A stretch of 64,000 nt of DNA from Hydractinia symbiolongicarpus (GCF_029227915.1 NC_079881.1:21737501-21801500); one strand, 5' to 3'. Shown: positions 24,972 through 37,802, counted from the first letter of the stretch. The notes: generated from the letters alone by a model not told the origin. Numbers and translations are program-made.

Positions 24972-25112
24972 AGCTTTGCGCAGTGGCATTACCATAGCCA
25001 ATGAGGTTTAACCGAGGCGTGGTGATTGCTAATTGAAAACTTTTCCCAATATCCCGCATGACGGCGTGAAACATCGCCGGCGTTGCAATATTTGGAGGTT
25101 CCCACTGGGACC
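24972..25112 (+). ncRNA. U4: U4 snRNA copy 47
   Basis: RNA identical to copy 1; its upstream spacer has marker changes shared with copies 51 and 54. Confidence 0.95.
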
Positions 25113-25506
25113 ATGCCTAAAAATAGAAATCTTGCTGAGCTCACGAAGACTGCGTCGAATGCAAGAAAAGCGCAAAAATTCTTGTTTGCTCGCTTCCGAA
25201 TGGAGAAGAACCCTTTCGTGTAAAGCAGGACACATTATGCATCGCCTCTTTTCAACGCAACTGGTCACTTCCGCAGACGGTGGGCATTCTAGGTGTAAAT
25301 GGCGAATCAGTGGTGGAGACAAAGCGCTCGTTGCGGCACCGGCCCTTACTCTCACGACGACAACGGACACTTGTCTTAGTTCGGCTATGAATATGAAAAC
25401 TGTTTAAGTGGCACAAGGGAAAGGCGAGATGGGGACCAAAATGCCGTAACCACAAGCAATCGATAACGTTAAAGAAGCACGCGATGGTTGCCGTTCTTGT
25501 TGGGTT

Positions 25507-25647
25507 AGCTTTGCGCAGTGGCATTACCATAGCCAATGAGGTTTAACCGAGGCGTGATGATTCCTAATTGAAAACTTTTCCCAATATCCCGCATGACGGC
25601 GTGAAACATCGCCGGCGTTGCAATATTTGGAGGTTCCCACTGGGACC
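25507..25647 (+). ncRNA. U4: U4 snRNA copy 48, stem I variant
   Basis: G51A and G57C, duplicate of copy 44. Confidence 0.9.
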
Positions 25648-26041
25648 ATGCCTAAAAATAGAAATCTTGCTGAGCTCACGAAGACTGCGTCGAATGCAAG
25701 AAAAGCGCAAAAATTCTTGTTTGCTCGCTTCCGAATGGAGAAGAACCCTTTCGTGTAAAGCAGGACACATTATGCATCGCCTCTTTTCAACGCAACTGGT
25801 CACTTCCGCAGACGGTGGGCATTCTAGGTGTAAATGGCGAATCAGTGGTGGAGACAAAGCGCTCGTTGCGGCACTGGCCCTTACTCTCACGACGACAACG
25901 GACACTTGTCTTAGTTCGGCTATGAATATGAAAACTGTTTAAGTGGCACAAGGGAAAGGCGAGACGGGGACCAAAATGCCGTAACCACAAGCAATCGATA
26001 ACGTTAAAGAAGCACGCGATGGTTGCCGTTCTTGTTGGGTT

Positions 26042-26182
26042 AGCTTTGCGCAGTGGCATTACCATAGCCAATGAGGTTTAACCGAGGCGTGGTGATTGCT
26101 AATTGAAAACTTTTCCCAATATCCCGCATGACGGCGTGAAACATCGCCGGCGTTGCAATATTTGGAGGTTCCCACTGGGACC
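26042..26182 (+). ncRNA. U4: U4 snRNA copy 49
   Basis: Identical to copy 1 by eye. Confidence 0.95.
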
Positions 26183-26576
26183 ATGCCTAAAAATAGAAAT
26201 CTTGCTGAGCTCACGAAGACTGCGTCGAATGCAAGAAAAGCGCAAAAATTCTTGTTTGCTCGCTTCCGAATGGAGAAGAACCCTTTCGTGTAAAGCAGGA
26301 CACATTATGCATCGCCTCTTTTCAACGCAACTGGTCACTTCCGCAGACGGTGGGCATTCTAGGTGTAAATGGCGAATCAGTGGTGGAGACAAAGCGCTCG
26401 TTGCGGCACTGGCCCTTACTCTCACGACGACAACGGACACTTGTCTTAGTTCGGCTATGAATATGAAAACTGTTTAAGTGGCACAAGGGAAAGGCGAGAT
26501 GGGGACCAAAATGCCGTAACCACAAGCAATCGATAACGTTAAAGAAGCACGCGATGGTTGCCGTTCTTGTTGGGTT

Positions 26577-26717
26577 AGCTTTGCGCAGTGGCATTACCAT
26601 AGCCAATGAAGTTTAACCGAGGCGTGGTGATTGCTAATTGAAAACTTTTCCCAATATCCCGCATGACGGCGTGAAACATCGCCGGCGTTGCAATATTTGG
26701 AGGTTCCCACTGGGACC
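26577..26717 (+). ncRNA. U4: U4 snRNA copy 50
   Basis: G34A, duplicate of copy 46. Confidence 0.92.
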
Positions 26718-27111
26718 ATGCCTAAAAATAGAAATCTTGCTGAGCTCACGAAGACTGCGTCGAATGCAAGAAAAGCGCAAAAATTCTTGTTTGCTCGCTT
26801 CCGAATGGAGAAGAACCCTTTCGTGTAAAGCAGGACACATTATGCATCGCCTCTTTTCAACGCAACTGGTCACTTCCGCAGACGGTGGGCATTCTAGGTG
26901 TAAATGGCGAATCAGTGGTGGAGACAAAGCGCTCGTTGCGGCACTGGCCCTTACTCTCACGACGACAACGGACACTTGTCTTAGTTCGGCTATGAATATG
27001 AAAACTGTTTAAGTGGCACAAGGGAAAGGCAAGATGGGGACCAAAATGCCGTAACCACAAGCAATCGATAACGTTAAGAAAGCACGCGATGGTTGCCGTT
27101 CTTGTTGGGTT

Positions 27112-27252
27112 AGCTTTGCGCAGTGGCATTACCATAGCCAATGAGGTTTAACCGAGGCGTGGTGATTGCTAATTGAAAACTTTTCCCAATATCCCGCATG
27201 ACGGCGTGAAACATCGCCGGCGTTGCAATATTTGGAGGTTCCCACTGGGACC
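27112..27252 (+). ncRNA. U4: U4 snRNA copy 51
   Basis: Identical to copy 1 by eye. Confidence 0.95.
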
Positions 27253-27646
27253 ATGCCTAAAAATAGAAATCTTGCTGAGCTCACGAAGACTGCGTCGAAT
27301 GCAAGAAAAGCGCAAAAATTCTTGTTTGCTCGCTTCCGAATGGAGAAGAACCCTTTCGTGTAAAGCAGGACACATTATGCATCGCCTCTTTTCAACGCAA
27401 CTGGTCATTTCCGCAGACGGTGGGCATTCTAGGTGTAAATGACGAATCAGTGGTGGAGACAAAGCGCCCGTTGCGGCACTGGCCCTTACTCTCACGACGA
27501 CAACGGACACTTGTCTTAGTTCGGCTATGAATATGAAAACTGTTTAAGTGGCACAAGGGAAAGGCGAGATGGGGACCAAAATGCCGTAACCACAAGCAAT
27601 CGATAACGTTAAAGAAGCACGCGATGGTTGCCGTTCTTGTTGGGTT

Positions 27647-27787
27647 AGCTTTGCGCAGTGGCATTACCATAGCCAATGAGGTTTAACCGAGGCGTGGTGA
27701 TTGCTAATTGAAAACTTTTCCCAATATCCCGCATGACGGCGTGAAACATCGCCGGCGTTGCAATATTTGGAGGTTCCCACTGGGACC
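27647..27787 (+). ncRNA. U4: U4 snRNA copy 52
   Basis: Identical to copy 1 by eye. Confidence 0.95.
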
Positions 27788-28181
27788 ATGCCTAAAAATA
27801 GAAATCTTGCTGAGCTCACGAAGACTGCGTCGAATGCAAGAAAAGCGCAAAAATGCTTGTTTGCTCGCTTCCGAATGGAGAAGAACCCTTTCGTGTAAAG
27901 CAGGACACATTATGCATCGCCTCTTTTCAACGCAACTGGTCACTTCCGCAGACGGTGGGCATTCTAGGTGTAAATGGCGAATCAGTGGTGGAGACAAAGC
28001 GCTCGTTGCGGCACTGGCCCTTACTCTCACGACGACAACGGACACTTGTCTTAGTTCGGCTATGAATATGAAAACTGTTTAAGTGGCACAAGGGAAAGGC
28101 GAGATGGGGACCAAAATGCCGTAACCACAAGCAATCGATAACGTTAAAGAAGCACGCGATGGTTGCCGTTCTTGTTGGGTT

Positions 28182-28322
28182 AGCTTTGCGCAGTGGCATT
28201 ACCATAGCCAATGAGGTTTAACCGAGGCGTGATGATTGCTAATTGAAAACTTTTCCCAATATCCCGCATGACGGCGTGAAACATCGCCGGCGTTGAAATA
28301 TTTGGAGGTTCCCACTGGGACC
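28182..28322 (+). ncRNA. U4: U4 snRNA copy 53
   Basis: G51A and C115A, the latter at the base of the 3' stem-loop; shared with copy 56. Confidence 0.92.
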
Positions 28323-28716
28323 ATGCCTAAAAATAGAAATCTTGCTGAGCTCACGAAGACTGCGTCGAATGCAAGAAAAGCGCAAAAATTCTTGTTTGCT
28401 CGCTTCCGAATGGAGAAGAACCCTTTCGTGTAAAGCAGGACACATTATGCATCGCCTCTTTTCAACGCAACTGGTCACTTCCGCAGACGGTGGGCATTCT
28501 AGGTGTAAATGGCGAATCAGTGGTGGAGACAAAGCGCTCGTTGCGGCACTGGCCCTTACTCTCACGACGACAACGGACACTTGTCTTAGTTCGGCTATGA
28601 ATATGAAAACTGTTTAAGTGGCACAAGGGAAAGGCAAGATGGGGACCAAAATGCCGTAACCACAAGCAATCGATAACGTTAAGAAAGCACGCGATGGTTG
28701 CCGTTCTTGTTGGGTT

Positions 28717-28857
28717 AGCTTTGCGCAGTGGCATTACCATAGCCAATGAGGTTTAACCGAGGCGTGGTGATTGCTAATTGAAAACTTTTCCCAATATCCC
28801 GCATGACGGCGTGAAACATCGCCGGCGTTGCAATATTTGGAGGTTCCCACTGGGACC
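28717..28857 (+). ncRNA. U4: U4 snRNA copy 54
   Basis: Identical to copy 1 by eye. Confidence 0.95.
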
Positions 28858-29251
28858 ATGCCTAAAAATAGAAATCTTGCTGAGCTCACGAAGACTGCGT
28901 CGAATGCAAGAAAAGCGCAAAAATTCTTGTTTGCTCGCTTCCGAATGGAGAAGAACCCTTTCGTGTAAAGCAGGACACATTATGCATCGCCTCTTTTCAA
29001 CGCAACTGGTCATTTCCGCAGACGGTGGGCATTCTAGGTGTAAATGACGAATCAGTGGTGGAGACAAAGCGCCCGTTGCGGCACTGGCCCTTACTCTCAC
29101 GACGACAACGGACACTTGTCTTAGTTCGGCTATGAATATGAAAACTGTTTAAGTGGCACAAGGGAAAGGCGAGATGGGGACCAAAATGCCGTAACCACAA
29201 GCAATCGATAACGTTAAAGAAGCACGCGATGGTTGCCGTTCTTGTTGGGTT

Positions 29252-29392
29252 AGCTTTGCGCAGTGGCATTACCATAGCCAATGAGGTTTAACCGAGGCGT
29301 GGTGATTGCTAATTGAAAACTTTTCCCAATATCCCGCATGACGGCGTGAAACATCGCCGGCGTTGCAATATTTGGAGGTTCCCACTGGGACC
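29252..29392 (+). ncRNA. U4: U4 snRNA copy 55
   Basis: Identical to copy 1 by eye. Confidence 0.95.
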
Positions 29393-29786
29393 ATGCCTAA
29401 AAATAGAAATCTTGCTGAGCTCACGAAGACTGCGTCGAATGCAAGAAAAGCGCAAAAATGCTTGTTTGCTCGCTTCCGAATGGAGAAGAACCCTTTCGTG
29501 TAAAGCAGGACACATTATGCATCGCCTCTTTTCAACGCAACTGGTCACTTCCGCAGACGGTGGGCATTCTAGGTGTAAATGGCGAATCAGTGGTGGAGAC
29601 AAAGCGCTCGTTGCGGCACTGGCCCTTACTCTCACGACGACAACGGACACTTGTCTTAGTTCGGCTATGAATATGAAAACTGTTTAAGTGGCACAAGGGA
29701 AAGGCGAGATGGGGACCAAAATGCCGTAACCACAAGCAATCGATAACGTTAAAGAAGCACGCGATGGTTGCCGTTCTTGTTGGGTT

Positions 29787-29927
29787 AGCTTTGCGCAGTG
29801 GCATTACCATAGCCAATGAGGTTTAACCGAGGCGTGATGATTGCTAATTGAAAACTTTTCCCAATATCCCGCATGACGGCGTGAAACATCGCCGGCGTTG
29901 AAATATTTGGAGGTTCCCACTGGGACC
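29787..29927 (+). ncRNA. U4: U4 snRNA copy 56
   Basis: G51A and C115A, duplicate of copy 53 three units earlier. Confidence 0.92.
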
Positions 29928-30321
29928 ATGCCTAAAAATAGAAATCTTGCTGAGCTCACGAAGACTGCGTCGAATGCAAGAAAAGCGCAAAAATTCTTGT
30001 TTGCTCGCTTCCGAATGGAGAAGAACCCTTTCGTGTAAAGCAGGACACATTATGCATCGCCTCTTTTCAACGCAACTGGTCACTTCCGCAGACGGTGGGC
30101 ATTCTAGGTGTAAATGGCGAATCAGTGGTGGAGACAAAGCGCTCGTTGCGGCACTGGCCCTTACTCTCACGACGACAACGGACACTTGTCTTAGTTCGGC
30201 TATGAATATGAAAACTGTTTAAGTGGCACAAGGGAAAGGCGAGATGGTGACCAAAATGCTGTAACCACAAGCAATCGATAACGTTAAAGAAGCACGCGAT
30301 GGTTGCCGTTCTTGTTGGGTT

Positions 30322-30462
30322 AGCTTTGCGCAGTGGCATTACCATAGCCAATGAGGTTTAACCGAGGCGTGGTGATTGCTAATTGAAAACTTTTCCCAAT
30401 ATCCAGCATGACGGCGTGAAACATCGCCGGCGTTGCAATATTTGGAGGTTCCCACTGGGACC
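30322..30462 (+). ncRNA. U4: U4 snRNA copy 57
   Basis: C84A; the PSE-like element before it reads CTGTAAC. Confidence 0.93.
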
Positions 30463-30856
30463 ATGCCTAAAAATAGAAATCTTGCTGAGCTCACGAAGAC
30501 TGCGTCGAATGCAAGAAAAGCGCAAAAATTCTTGTTTGCTCGCTTCCGAATGGAGAAGAACCCTTTCGTGTAAAGCAGGACACATTATGCATCGCCTCTT
30601 TTCAACGCAACCGGTCACTTCCGCAGACGGTGGGCATTCTAGGTGTAAATGGCGAATCAGTGGTGGAGACAAATCGCTCGTTGCGGCACTGGCCCTTACT
30701 CTCACGACGACAACGGACACTTGTCTTAGTTCGGCTATGAATATGAAAACTGTTTAAGTGGCACAAGGGAAAGGCGAGATGGGGACCAAAATGCCGTAAC
30801 CACAAGCAATCGATAACGTTAAAGAAGCACGCGATGGTTGCCGTTCTTGTTGGGTT

Positions 30857-30997
30857 AGCTTTGCGCAGTGGCATTACCATAGCCAATGAGGTTTAACCGA
30901 GGCGTGGTGATTGCTAATTGAAAACTTTTCCCAATATCCCGCATGACGGCGTGAAACATCGCCGGCGTTGCAATATTTGGAGGTTCCCACTGGGACC
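30857..30997 (+). ncRNA. U4: U4 snRNA copy 58
   Basis: RNA identical to copy 1; the run of 535-bp units ends here. Confidence 0.95.
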
Positions 30998-31390
30998 ATG
31001 CCTAAAAATAGAAATCTGCTGAGCTCACGAAGACTGCGTCGAATGCAAGAAAAGCGCAAAAATTCTTGTTTGCTCGCTTCCGAATGGAGAAGAACCCTTT
31101 CGTGTAAAGCAGGACACATTATGCATCGCCTCTTTTCAACGCAACTGGTCACTTCCGCACACGGTGGGCATTCTAGGTGTAAATGGCGAATCAGTGGTGG
31201 AGACAAAGCGCTCGTTGCGGCACTGGCCCTTACTCTCACGACGACAACGGACACTTGTCTTAGTTCGGCTATGAATATGAAAACTGTTTAAGTGGCACAA
31301 GGGAAAGGCGAGATGGGGACCAAAATGCCGTAACCACAAGCAATCGATAACGTTAAAGAAGCACGCGATGGTTGCCGTTCTTGTTGGGTT

Positions 31391-31531
31391 AGCTTTGCGC
31401 AGTGGCATTACCATAGCCAATGAGGTTTAACCGAGGCGTGGTGATTGCTAATTGAAAACTTTTCCCAATATCCCGCATGACGGCGTGAAACATCGCCGGC
31501 GTTGCAATATTTGGAGGTTCCCACTGGGACC
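31391..31531 (+). ncRNA. U4: U4 snRNA copy 59
   Basis: Identical to copy 1 by eye. Confidence 0.95.
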
Positions 31532-31924
31532 ATGCCTAAAAATAGAAATCTGCTGAGCTCACGAAGACTGCGTCGAATGCAAGAAAAGCGCAAAAATTCT
31601 TGTTTGCTCGCTTCCGAATGGAGAAGAACCCTTTCGTGTAAAACAGGACACATTATGCATCGCCTCTTTTCAACGCAACTGGTCACTTCCGCAGACGGTG
31701 GCCATTCTAGGTGTAAATGGCGAATCAGTGGTGGAGACAAAGCGCTCGTTGCGGCACTGGCCCTTACTCTCACGACGACAACGGACACTTGTCTTAGTTC
31801 GGCTATGAATATGAAAACTGTTTAAGTGGCACTAGGGAAAGGCGAGATGGGGACCAAAATGCCGTAACCACAAGCAATCGATAACGTTAAAGAAGCACGC
31901 GATGGTTGCCGTTCTTGTTGGGTT

Positions 31925-32065
31925 AGCTTTGCGCAGTGGCATTACCATAGCCAATGAGGTTTAACCGAGGCGTGGTGATTGCTAATTGAAAACTTTTCCC
32001 AATATCCCGCATGACGGCGTGAAACATCGCCGGCGTTGCAATATTTGGAGGTTCCCACTGGGACC
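31925..32065 (+). ncRNA. U4: U4 snRNA copy 60
   Basis: RNA identical to copy 1; followed by the extra T (535-bp unit). Confidence 0.95.
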
Positions 32066-32459
32066 ATGCCTAAAAATAGAAATCTTGCTGAGCTCACGAA
32101 GACTGCGTCGAATGCAAGAAAAGCGCAAAAATTCTTGTTTGCTCGCTTCCGAATGGAGAAGAACCCTTTCGTGTAAAGCAGGACACATTATGCATCGCCT
32201 CTTTTCAACGCAACTGGTCACTTCCGCAGACGGCGGGCATTCTAGGTGTAAATGGCGAATCAGTGGTGGAGACAAAGCGCTCGTTGCGGCACTGGCCCTT
32301 ACTCTCACGACGACAACGGACACTTGTCTTAGTTCGGCTATGAATATGAAAACTGTTTAAGTGGCACAAGGGAAAGGCGAGATGGGGACCAAAATGCCGT
32401 AACCACAAGCAATCGATAACGTTAAAGAAGCACGCGATGGTTGCCGTTCTTGTTGGGTT

Positions 32460-32600
32460 AGCTTTGCGCAGTGGCATTACCATAGCCAATGAGGTTTAAC
32501 CGAGGCGTGGTGATTGCTAATTGAAAACTTTTCCCAATATCCCGCATGACGGCGTGAAACATCGCCGGCGTTGCAATATTTGGAGGTTCCCACTGGGACC
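32460..32600 (+). ncRNA. U4: U4 snRNA copy 61
   Basis: Identical to copy 1 by eye. Confidence 0.95.
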
Positions 32601-32993
32601 ATGCCTAAAAATAGAAATCTGCTGAGCTCACGAAGACTGCGTCGAATGCAAGAAAAGCGCAAAAATTCTTGTTTGCTCGCTTCCGAATGGAGAAGAACCC
32701 TTTCGTGTAAAGCAGCACACATTATGCATCGCCTCTTTTCAACGCAACTGGTCACTTCCGCAGACGGTGGGCATTCTAGGTGTAAATGGCGAATCAGTGG
32801 TGGAGACAAAGCGCTCGTTGCGGCACTGGCCCTTACTCTCACGACGACAACGGACACTTGTCTTAGTTCGGCTATGAATATGAAAACTGTTTAAGTGGCA
32901 CAAGGGAAAGGCGAGATGGGGACCAAAATGCCGTAACCACAAGCAATCGATAACGTTAAATAAGCACGCGATGGTTGCTGTTCTTGTTGGGTT

Positions 32994-33134
32994 AGCTTTG
33001 CGCAGTGGCATTACCATAGCCAATGAGGTTTAACCGAGGCGTGGTGATTGCTAATTGAAAACTTTTCCCAATATCCCGCATGACGGCGTGAAACATCGCC
33101 GGCGTTGCAATATTTGGAGGTTCCCACTGGGACC
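32994..33134 (+). ncRNA. U4: U4 snRNA copy 62
   Basis: RNA identical to copy 1; first base of the 3' box changed; 535-bp unit. Confidence 0.94.
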
Positions 33135-33528
33135 ATGCCTTAAAATAGAAATCTTGCTGAGCTCACGAAGACTGCGTCGAATGCAAGAAAAGCGCAAAAA
33201 TTCTTGTTTGCTCGCTTCCGAATGGAGAAGAACCCTTTCGTGTAAAGCAGGACACATTATGCATCGCCTCTTTTCAACGCAACTGGTCACTTCCGCAGAC
33301 GGTGGGCATTCTAGGTGTAAATGGCGAATCAGTGGTGGAGACAAAGCGCTCGTTGCGGCACTGGCCCTTACTCTCACGACGACAACGGACACTTGTCTTA
33401 GTTCGGCTATGAATATGAAAACTGTTTAAGTGGCACAAGGGAAAGGCGAGATGGGGACCAAAATGCCGTAACCACAAGCAATCGATAACGTTAAAGAAGC
33501 ACGCGATGGTTGCCGTTCTTGTTGGGTT

Positions 33529-33669
33529 AGCTTTGCGCAGTGGCATTACCATATCCAATGAGGTTTAACCGAGGCGTGGTGATTGCTAATTGAAAACTTT
33601 TCCCAATATCCCGCATGACGGCGTGAAACATCGCCGGCGTTGCAATATTTGGAGGTTCCCACTGGGACC
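33529..33669 (+). ncRNA. U4: U4 snRNA copy 63
   Basis: G26T breaks G26-C47 of the 5' stem-loop. Confidence 0.92.
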
Positions 33670-34062
33670 ATGCCTAAAAATAGAAATCTGCTGAGCTCAC
33701 GAAGACTGCGTCGAATGCAAGAAAAGCGCAAAAATTCTTGTTTGCTCGCTTCCGAATGGAGAAGAACCCTTTCGTGTAAAGCAGGACACATTATGCATCG
33801 CCTCTTTTCAACGCAACTGGTCACTTCCGCAGACGGTGGGCATTCTAGGTGTAAATGGCGAATCAGTGGTGGAGACAAAGCGCTCGTTGCGGCACTGGCC
33901 CTTACTCTCACGACGACAACGGACACTTGTCTTAGTTCGGCTATGAATATGAAAACTGTTTAAGTGGCACAAGGGAAAGGCGAGATGGGGACCAAAATGC
34001 CGTAACCACAAGCAATCGATAACGTTAAAGAAGCACGCGATGGTTGCCGTTCTTGTTGGGTT

Positions 34063-34203
34063 AGCTTTGCGCAGTGGCATTACCATAGCCAATGAGGTTT
34101 AACCGAGGCGTGGTGATTGCTAATTGAAAACGTTTCCCAATATCCCGCATGACGGCGTGAAACATCGCCGGCGTTGCAATATTTGGAGGTTCCCACTGGG
34201 ACC
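34063..34203 (+). ncRNA. U4: U4 snRNA copy 64
   Basis: T70G in the single-stranded central region. Confidence 0.93.
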
Positions 34204-34596
34204 ATGCCTAAAAATAGAAATCTGCTGAGCTCACGAAGACTGCGTCGAATGCAAGAAAAGCGCAAAAATTCTTGTTTGCTCGCTTCCGAATGGAGAAGAA
34301 CCCTTTCGTGTAAAGCAGGACACATTATGCATCGCCTCTTTTCAACGCAACTGGTCACTTCCGCAGACGGTGGGCATTCTAGGTGTAAATGGCGAATCAG
34401 TGGTGGAGACAAAGCGCTCGTTGCGGCACTGGCACTTACTCTCACGACGACAACGGACACTTGTCTTAGTTCGGCTATGAATATGAAAACTGTTTAAGTG
34501 GCACAAAGGAAAGGCGAGATGGGGACCAAAATGCCGTAACCACAAGCAATCGATAACGTTAAAGAAGCACGCGATGGTTGCCGTTCTTGTTGGGTT

Positions 34597-34737
34597 ACCT
34601 TTGCGCAGTGGCATTACCATAGCCAATGAGGTTTAACCGAGGCGTGGTGATTGCTAATTGAAAACTTTTCCCAATATCCCGCATGACGGCGTGAAACATC
34701 GCCGGCGTTGCAATATTTGGAGGTTCCCACTGGGACC
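34597..34737 (+). ncRNA. U4: U4 snRNA copy 65
   Basis: G2C at the 5' end. Confidence 0.93.
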
Positions 34738-35130
34738 ATGCCTAAAAATAGAAATCTGCTGAGCTCACGAAGTCTGCGTCGAATGCAAGAAAAGCGCAAA
34801 AATTCTTGTTTGCTCGCTTCCGAATGGAGAAGAACCCTTTCGTGTAAAGCAGGACACATTATGCATCGCCTCTTTTCAACGCAACTGGTCACTTCCGCAG
34901 ACGGTGGGCATTCTAGGTGTAAATGGCGAATCAGTGGTGGAGACAAAGCGCTCGTTGCGGCACTGGCCCTTACTCTCACGACGACAACGGACACTTGTCT
35001 TAGTTCGGCTATGAATATGAAAACTGTTTAAGTGGCACAAGGGAAAGGCGAGATGGGGACCAAAATGCCGTAACCACAAGCAATCGATAACGTTAAAGAA
35101 GCACGCGATGGTTGCTGTTCTTGTTGGGTT

Positions 35131-35271
35131 AGCTTTGCGCAGTGGCATTACCATAGCCAATGAGGTTTAACCGAGGCGTGGTGATTGCTAATTGAAAACT
35201 TTTCCCAATATCCCGCATGACGGCGTGAAACATCACCGGCGTTGCAATATTTGGAGGTTCCCACTGGGACC
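35131..35271 (+). ncRNA. U4: U4 snRNA copy 66
   Basis: G105A breaks C94-G105 of the 3' stem-loop; 535-bp unit follows. Confidence 0.93.
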
Positions 35272-35665
35272 ATGCCTAAAAATAGAAATCTTGCTGAGCT
35301 CACGAAGACTGCGTCGAATGCAAGAAAAGCGCAAAAATTCTTGTTTGCTCGCTTCCGAATGCAGAAGAACCCTTTCGTGTAAAGCAGGACACATTATGCA
35401 TCGCCTCTTTTCAACGCAACTGGTCACTTCCGCAGACGGCGGGCATTCTAGGTGTAAATGGCGAATCAGTGGTGGAGACAAAGCGCTCGTTGCGGCACTG
35501 GCCCTTACTCTCTCGACGACAACGGACACTTGTCTTAGTTCGGCTATGAATATGAAAACTGTTTAAGTGGCACAAGGGAAAGACGAGATGGGGACCAAAA
35601 TGCCGTAACCACAAGCAATCGATAACGTTAAAGAAGCACGCGATGGTTGCCGTTCTTGTTGGGTT

Positions 35666-35806
35666 AGCTTTGCGCAGTGGCATTACCATAGCCAATGAGG
35701 TTTAACCGAGGCGTGGTGATTGCTAATTGAAAACTTTTCCCAATATCCCGCATGACGGCGTGAAACATCGCCGGCGTTGCAATATTTGGAGGTTCCCACT
35801 GGGACC
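35666..35806 (+). ncRNA. U4: U4 snRNA copy 67
   Basis: Identical to copy 1 by eye. Confidence 0.95.
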
Positions 35807-36199
35807 ATGCCTAAAAATAGAAATCTGCTGAGCTCACGAAGACTGCGTCAAATGCAAGAAAAGCGCAAAAATTCTTGTTTGCTCGCTTCCGAATGAAGAA
35901 GAACCCTTTCGTGTAAAGCAGGACACATTATGCATCGCCTCTTTTCAACGCAACTGGTCACTTCCGCAGACGGTGGGCATTCTAGGTGTAAATGGCGAAT
36001 CAGTGGTGGAGACAAAGCGCTCGTTGCGGCACTGGCCCTTACTCTCACGACGACAACGGACACTTGTCTTAGTTCGGCTATGAATATGAAAACTGTTTAA
36101 GTGGCACAAGGGAAAGGCGAGATGGGGACCAAAATGCCGTAACCACAAGCAATCGATAACGTTAAAGAAGCACGCGATGGTTGCCGTTCTTGTTGGGTT

Positions 36200-36340
36200 A
36201 GCTTTGCGCAGTGGCATTACCATAGCCAATGAGGTTTAACCGAGGCGTGGTGATTGCTAATTGAAAACTTTTCCCAATATCCCGCATGACGGCGTGAAAC
36301 ATCGCCGGCGTTGCAATATTTGGAGGTTCCCACTGGGACC
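36200..36340 (+). ncRNA. U4: U4 snRNA copy 68
   Basis: RNA identical to copy 1; 535-bp unit follows. Confidence 0.95.
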
Positions 36341-36734
36341 ATGCCTAAAAATAGAAATCTTGCTGAGCTCACGAAGACTGCGTCGAATGCAAGAAAAGCG
36401 CAAAAATTCTTGTTTGCTCGCTTCCGAATGGAGAAGAACCCTTTCGTGTAAAGCAGGACACATTATGCATCGCCTCTTTTCAACGCAACTGGTCACTTCC
36501 GCAGACGGCGGGCATTCTAGGTGTAAATGGCGAATCAGTGGTGGAGACAAAGCGCTCGTTGCGGCACTGGCCCTTACTCTCACGACGACAACGGACACTT
36601 GTCTTAGTTCGGCTATGAATATGAAAACTGTTTAAGTGGCACAAGGGAAAGGCGAGATGGGGACCAAAATGCCGTAACCACAAGCAATCGATAACGTTAA
36701 AGAAGCACGCGATGGTTGCCGTTCTTGTTGGGTT

Positions 36735-36875
36735 AGCTTTGCGCAGTGGCATTACCATAGCCAATGAGGTTTAACCGAGGCGTGGTGATTGCTAATTGAA
36801 AACTTTTCCCAATATCCCGCATGACGGCGTGAAACATCGCCGGCGTTGCAATATTTGGAGGTTCCCACTGGGACC
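36735..36875 (+). ncRNA. U4: U4 snRNA copy 69
   Basis: Identical to copy 1 by eye. Confidence 0.95.
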
Positions 36876-37268
36876 ATGCCTAAAAATAGAAATCTGCTGA
36901 GCTCACGAAGACTGCGTCGAATGCAAGAAAAGCGCAAAAATTCTTGTTTGCTCGCTTCCGAATGGAGAAGAACCCTTTCGTGTAAAGCAGGACACATTAT
37001 GCATCGCCTCTTTTCAACGCAACTGGTCACTTCCGCAGACGGTGGGCATTCTAGGTGTAAATGGCGAATCAGTGGTGGAGACAAAGCGCTCGTTGCGGCA
37101 CTGGCCCTTACTCTCACGACGACAACGGACACTTGTCTTAGTTCGGCTATGAATATGAAAACTGTTTAAGTGGCACAAGGGAAAGGCGAGATGGGGACCA
37201 AAATGCCGTAACCACAAGCAATCGATAACGTTAAAGAAGCACGCGATGGTTGCCGTTCTTGTTGGGTT

Positions 37269-37409
37269 AGCTTTGCGCAGTGGCATTACCATAGCCAATG
37301 AGGTTTAACCGAGGCGTGGTGATTGCTAATTGAAAACGTTTCCCAATATCCCGCATGACGGCGTGAAACATCGCCGGCGTTGCAATATTTGGAGGTTCCC
37401 ACTTGGACC
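37269..37409 (+). ncRNA. U4: U4 snRNA copy 70
   Basis: T70G, shared with copy 64 at 3,206 bp distance, and G136T, which breaks C132-G136 of the terminal hairpin. Confidence 0.92.
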
Positions 37410-37802
37410 ATGCCTAAAAATAGAAATCTGCTGAGCTCACGAAGACTGCGTCGAATGCAAGAAAAGCGCAAAAATTCTTGTTTGCTCGCTTCCGAATGGA
37501 GAAGAACCCTTTCGTGTAAAGCAGGACACATTATGCATCGCCTCTTTTCAACGCAACTGGTCACTTCCGCAGACGGTGGGCATTCTAGGTGTAAATGGCG
37601 AATCAGTGGTGGAGACAAAGCGCTCGTTGCGGCACTGGCACTTACTCTCACGACGACAACGGACACTTGTCTTAGTTCGGCTATGAATATGAAAACTGTT
37701 TAAGTGGCACAAGGGAAAGGCGAGATGGGGACCAAAATGCCGTAACCACAAGCAATCGATAACGTTAAAGAAGCACGCGATGGTTGCTGTTCTTGTTGGG
37801 TT

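Larger units (their letters stand above)
22889..27168. repeat. Higher-order repeat: four-unit block (2,140 bp) present twice
   Basis: Copies 44-47 and 48-51 share private markers at 2,140 bp spacing: G51A/G57C in copies 44 and 48, G34A in 46 and 50, the CACCGG spacer change (23,199 and 25,339), GAGACGG (23,823 and 25,963), and GGCAAGATG (24,889 and 27,029). A single difference (ATGACAAC at 23,753 only) shows slight later divergence or conversion. Confidence 0.85.
27030..30239. repeat. Higher-order repeat: three-unit block (1,605 bp) present twice
   Basis: Markers recur 1,605 bp apart: the GTAAATGACG change (27,437 and 29,042), AAAATGCTTG (27,851 and 29,456), and G51A/C115A of copies 53 and 56. 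All units in it are 535 bp. The two blocks looked identical wherever I compared them. Confidence 0.85.
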
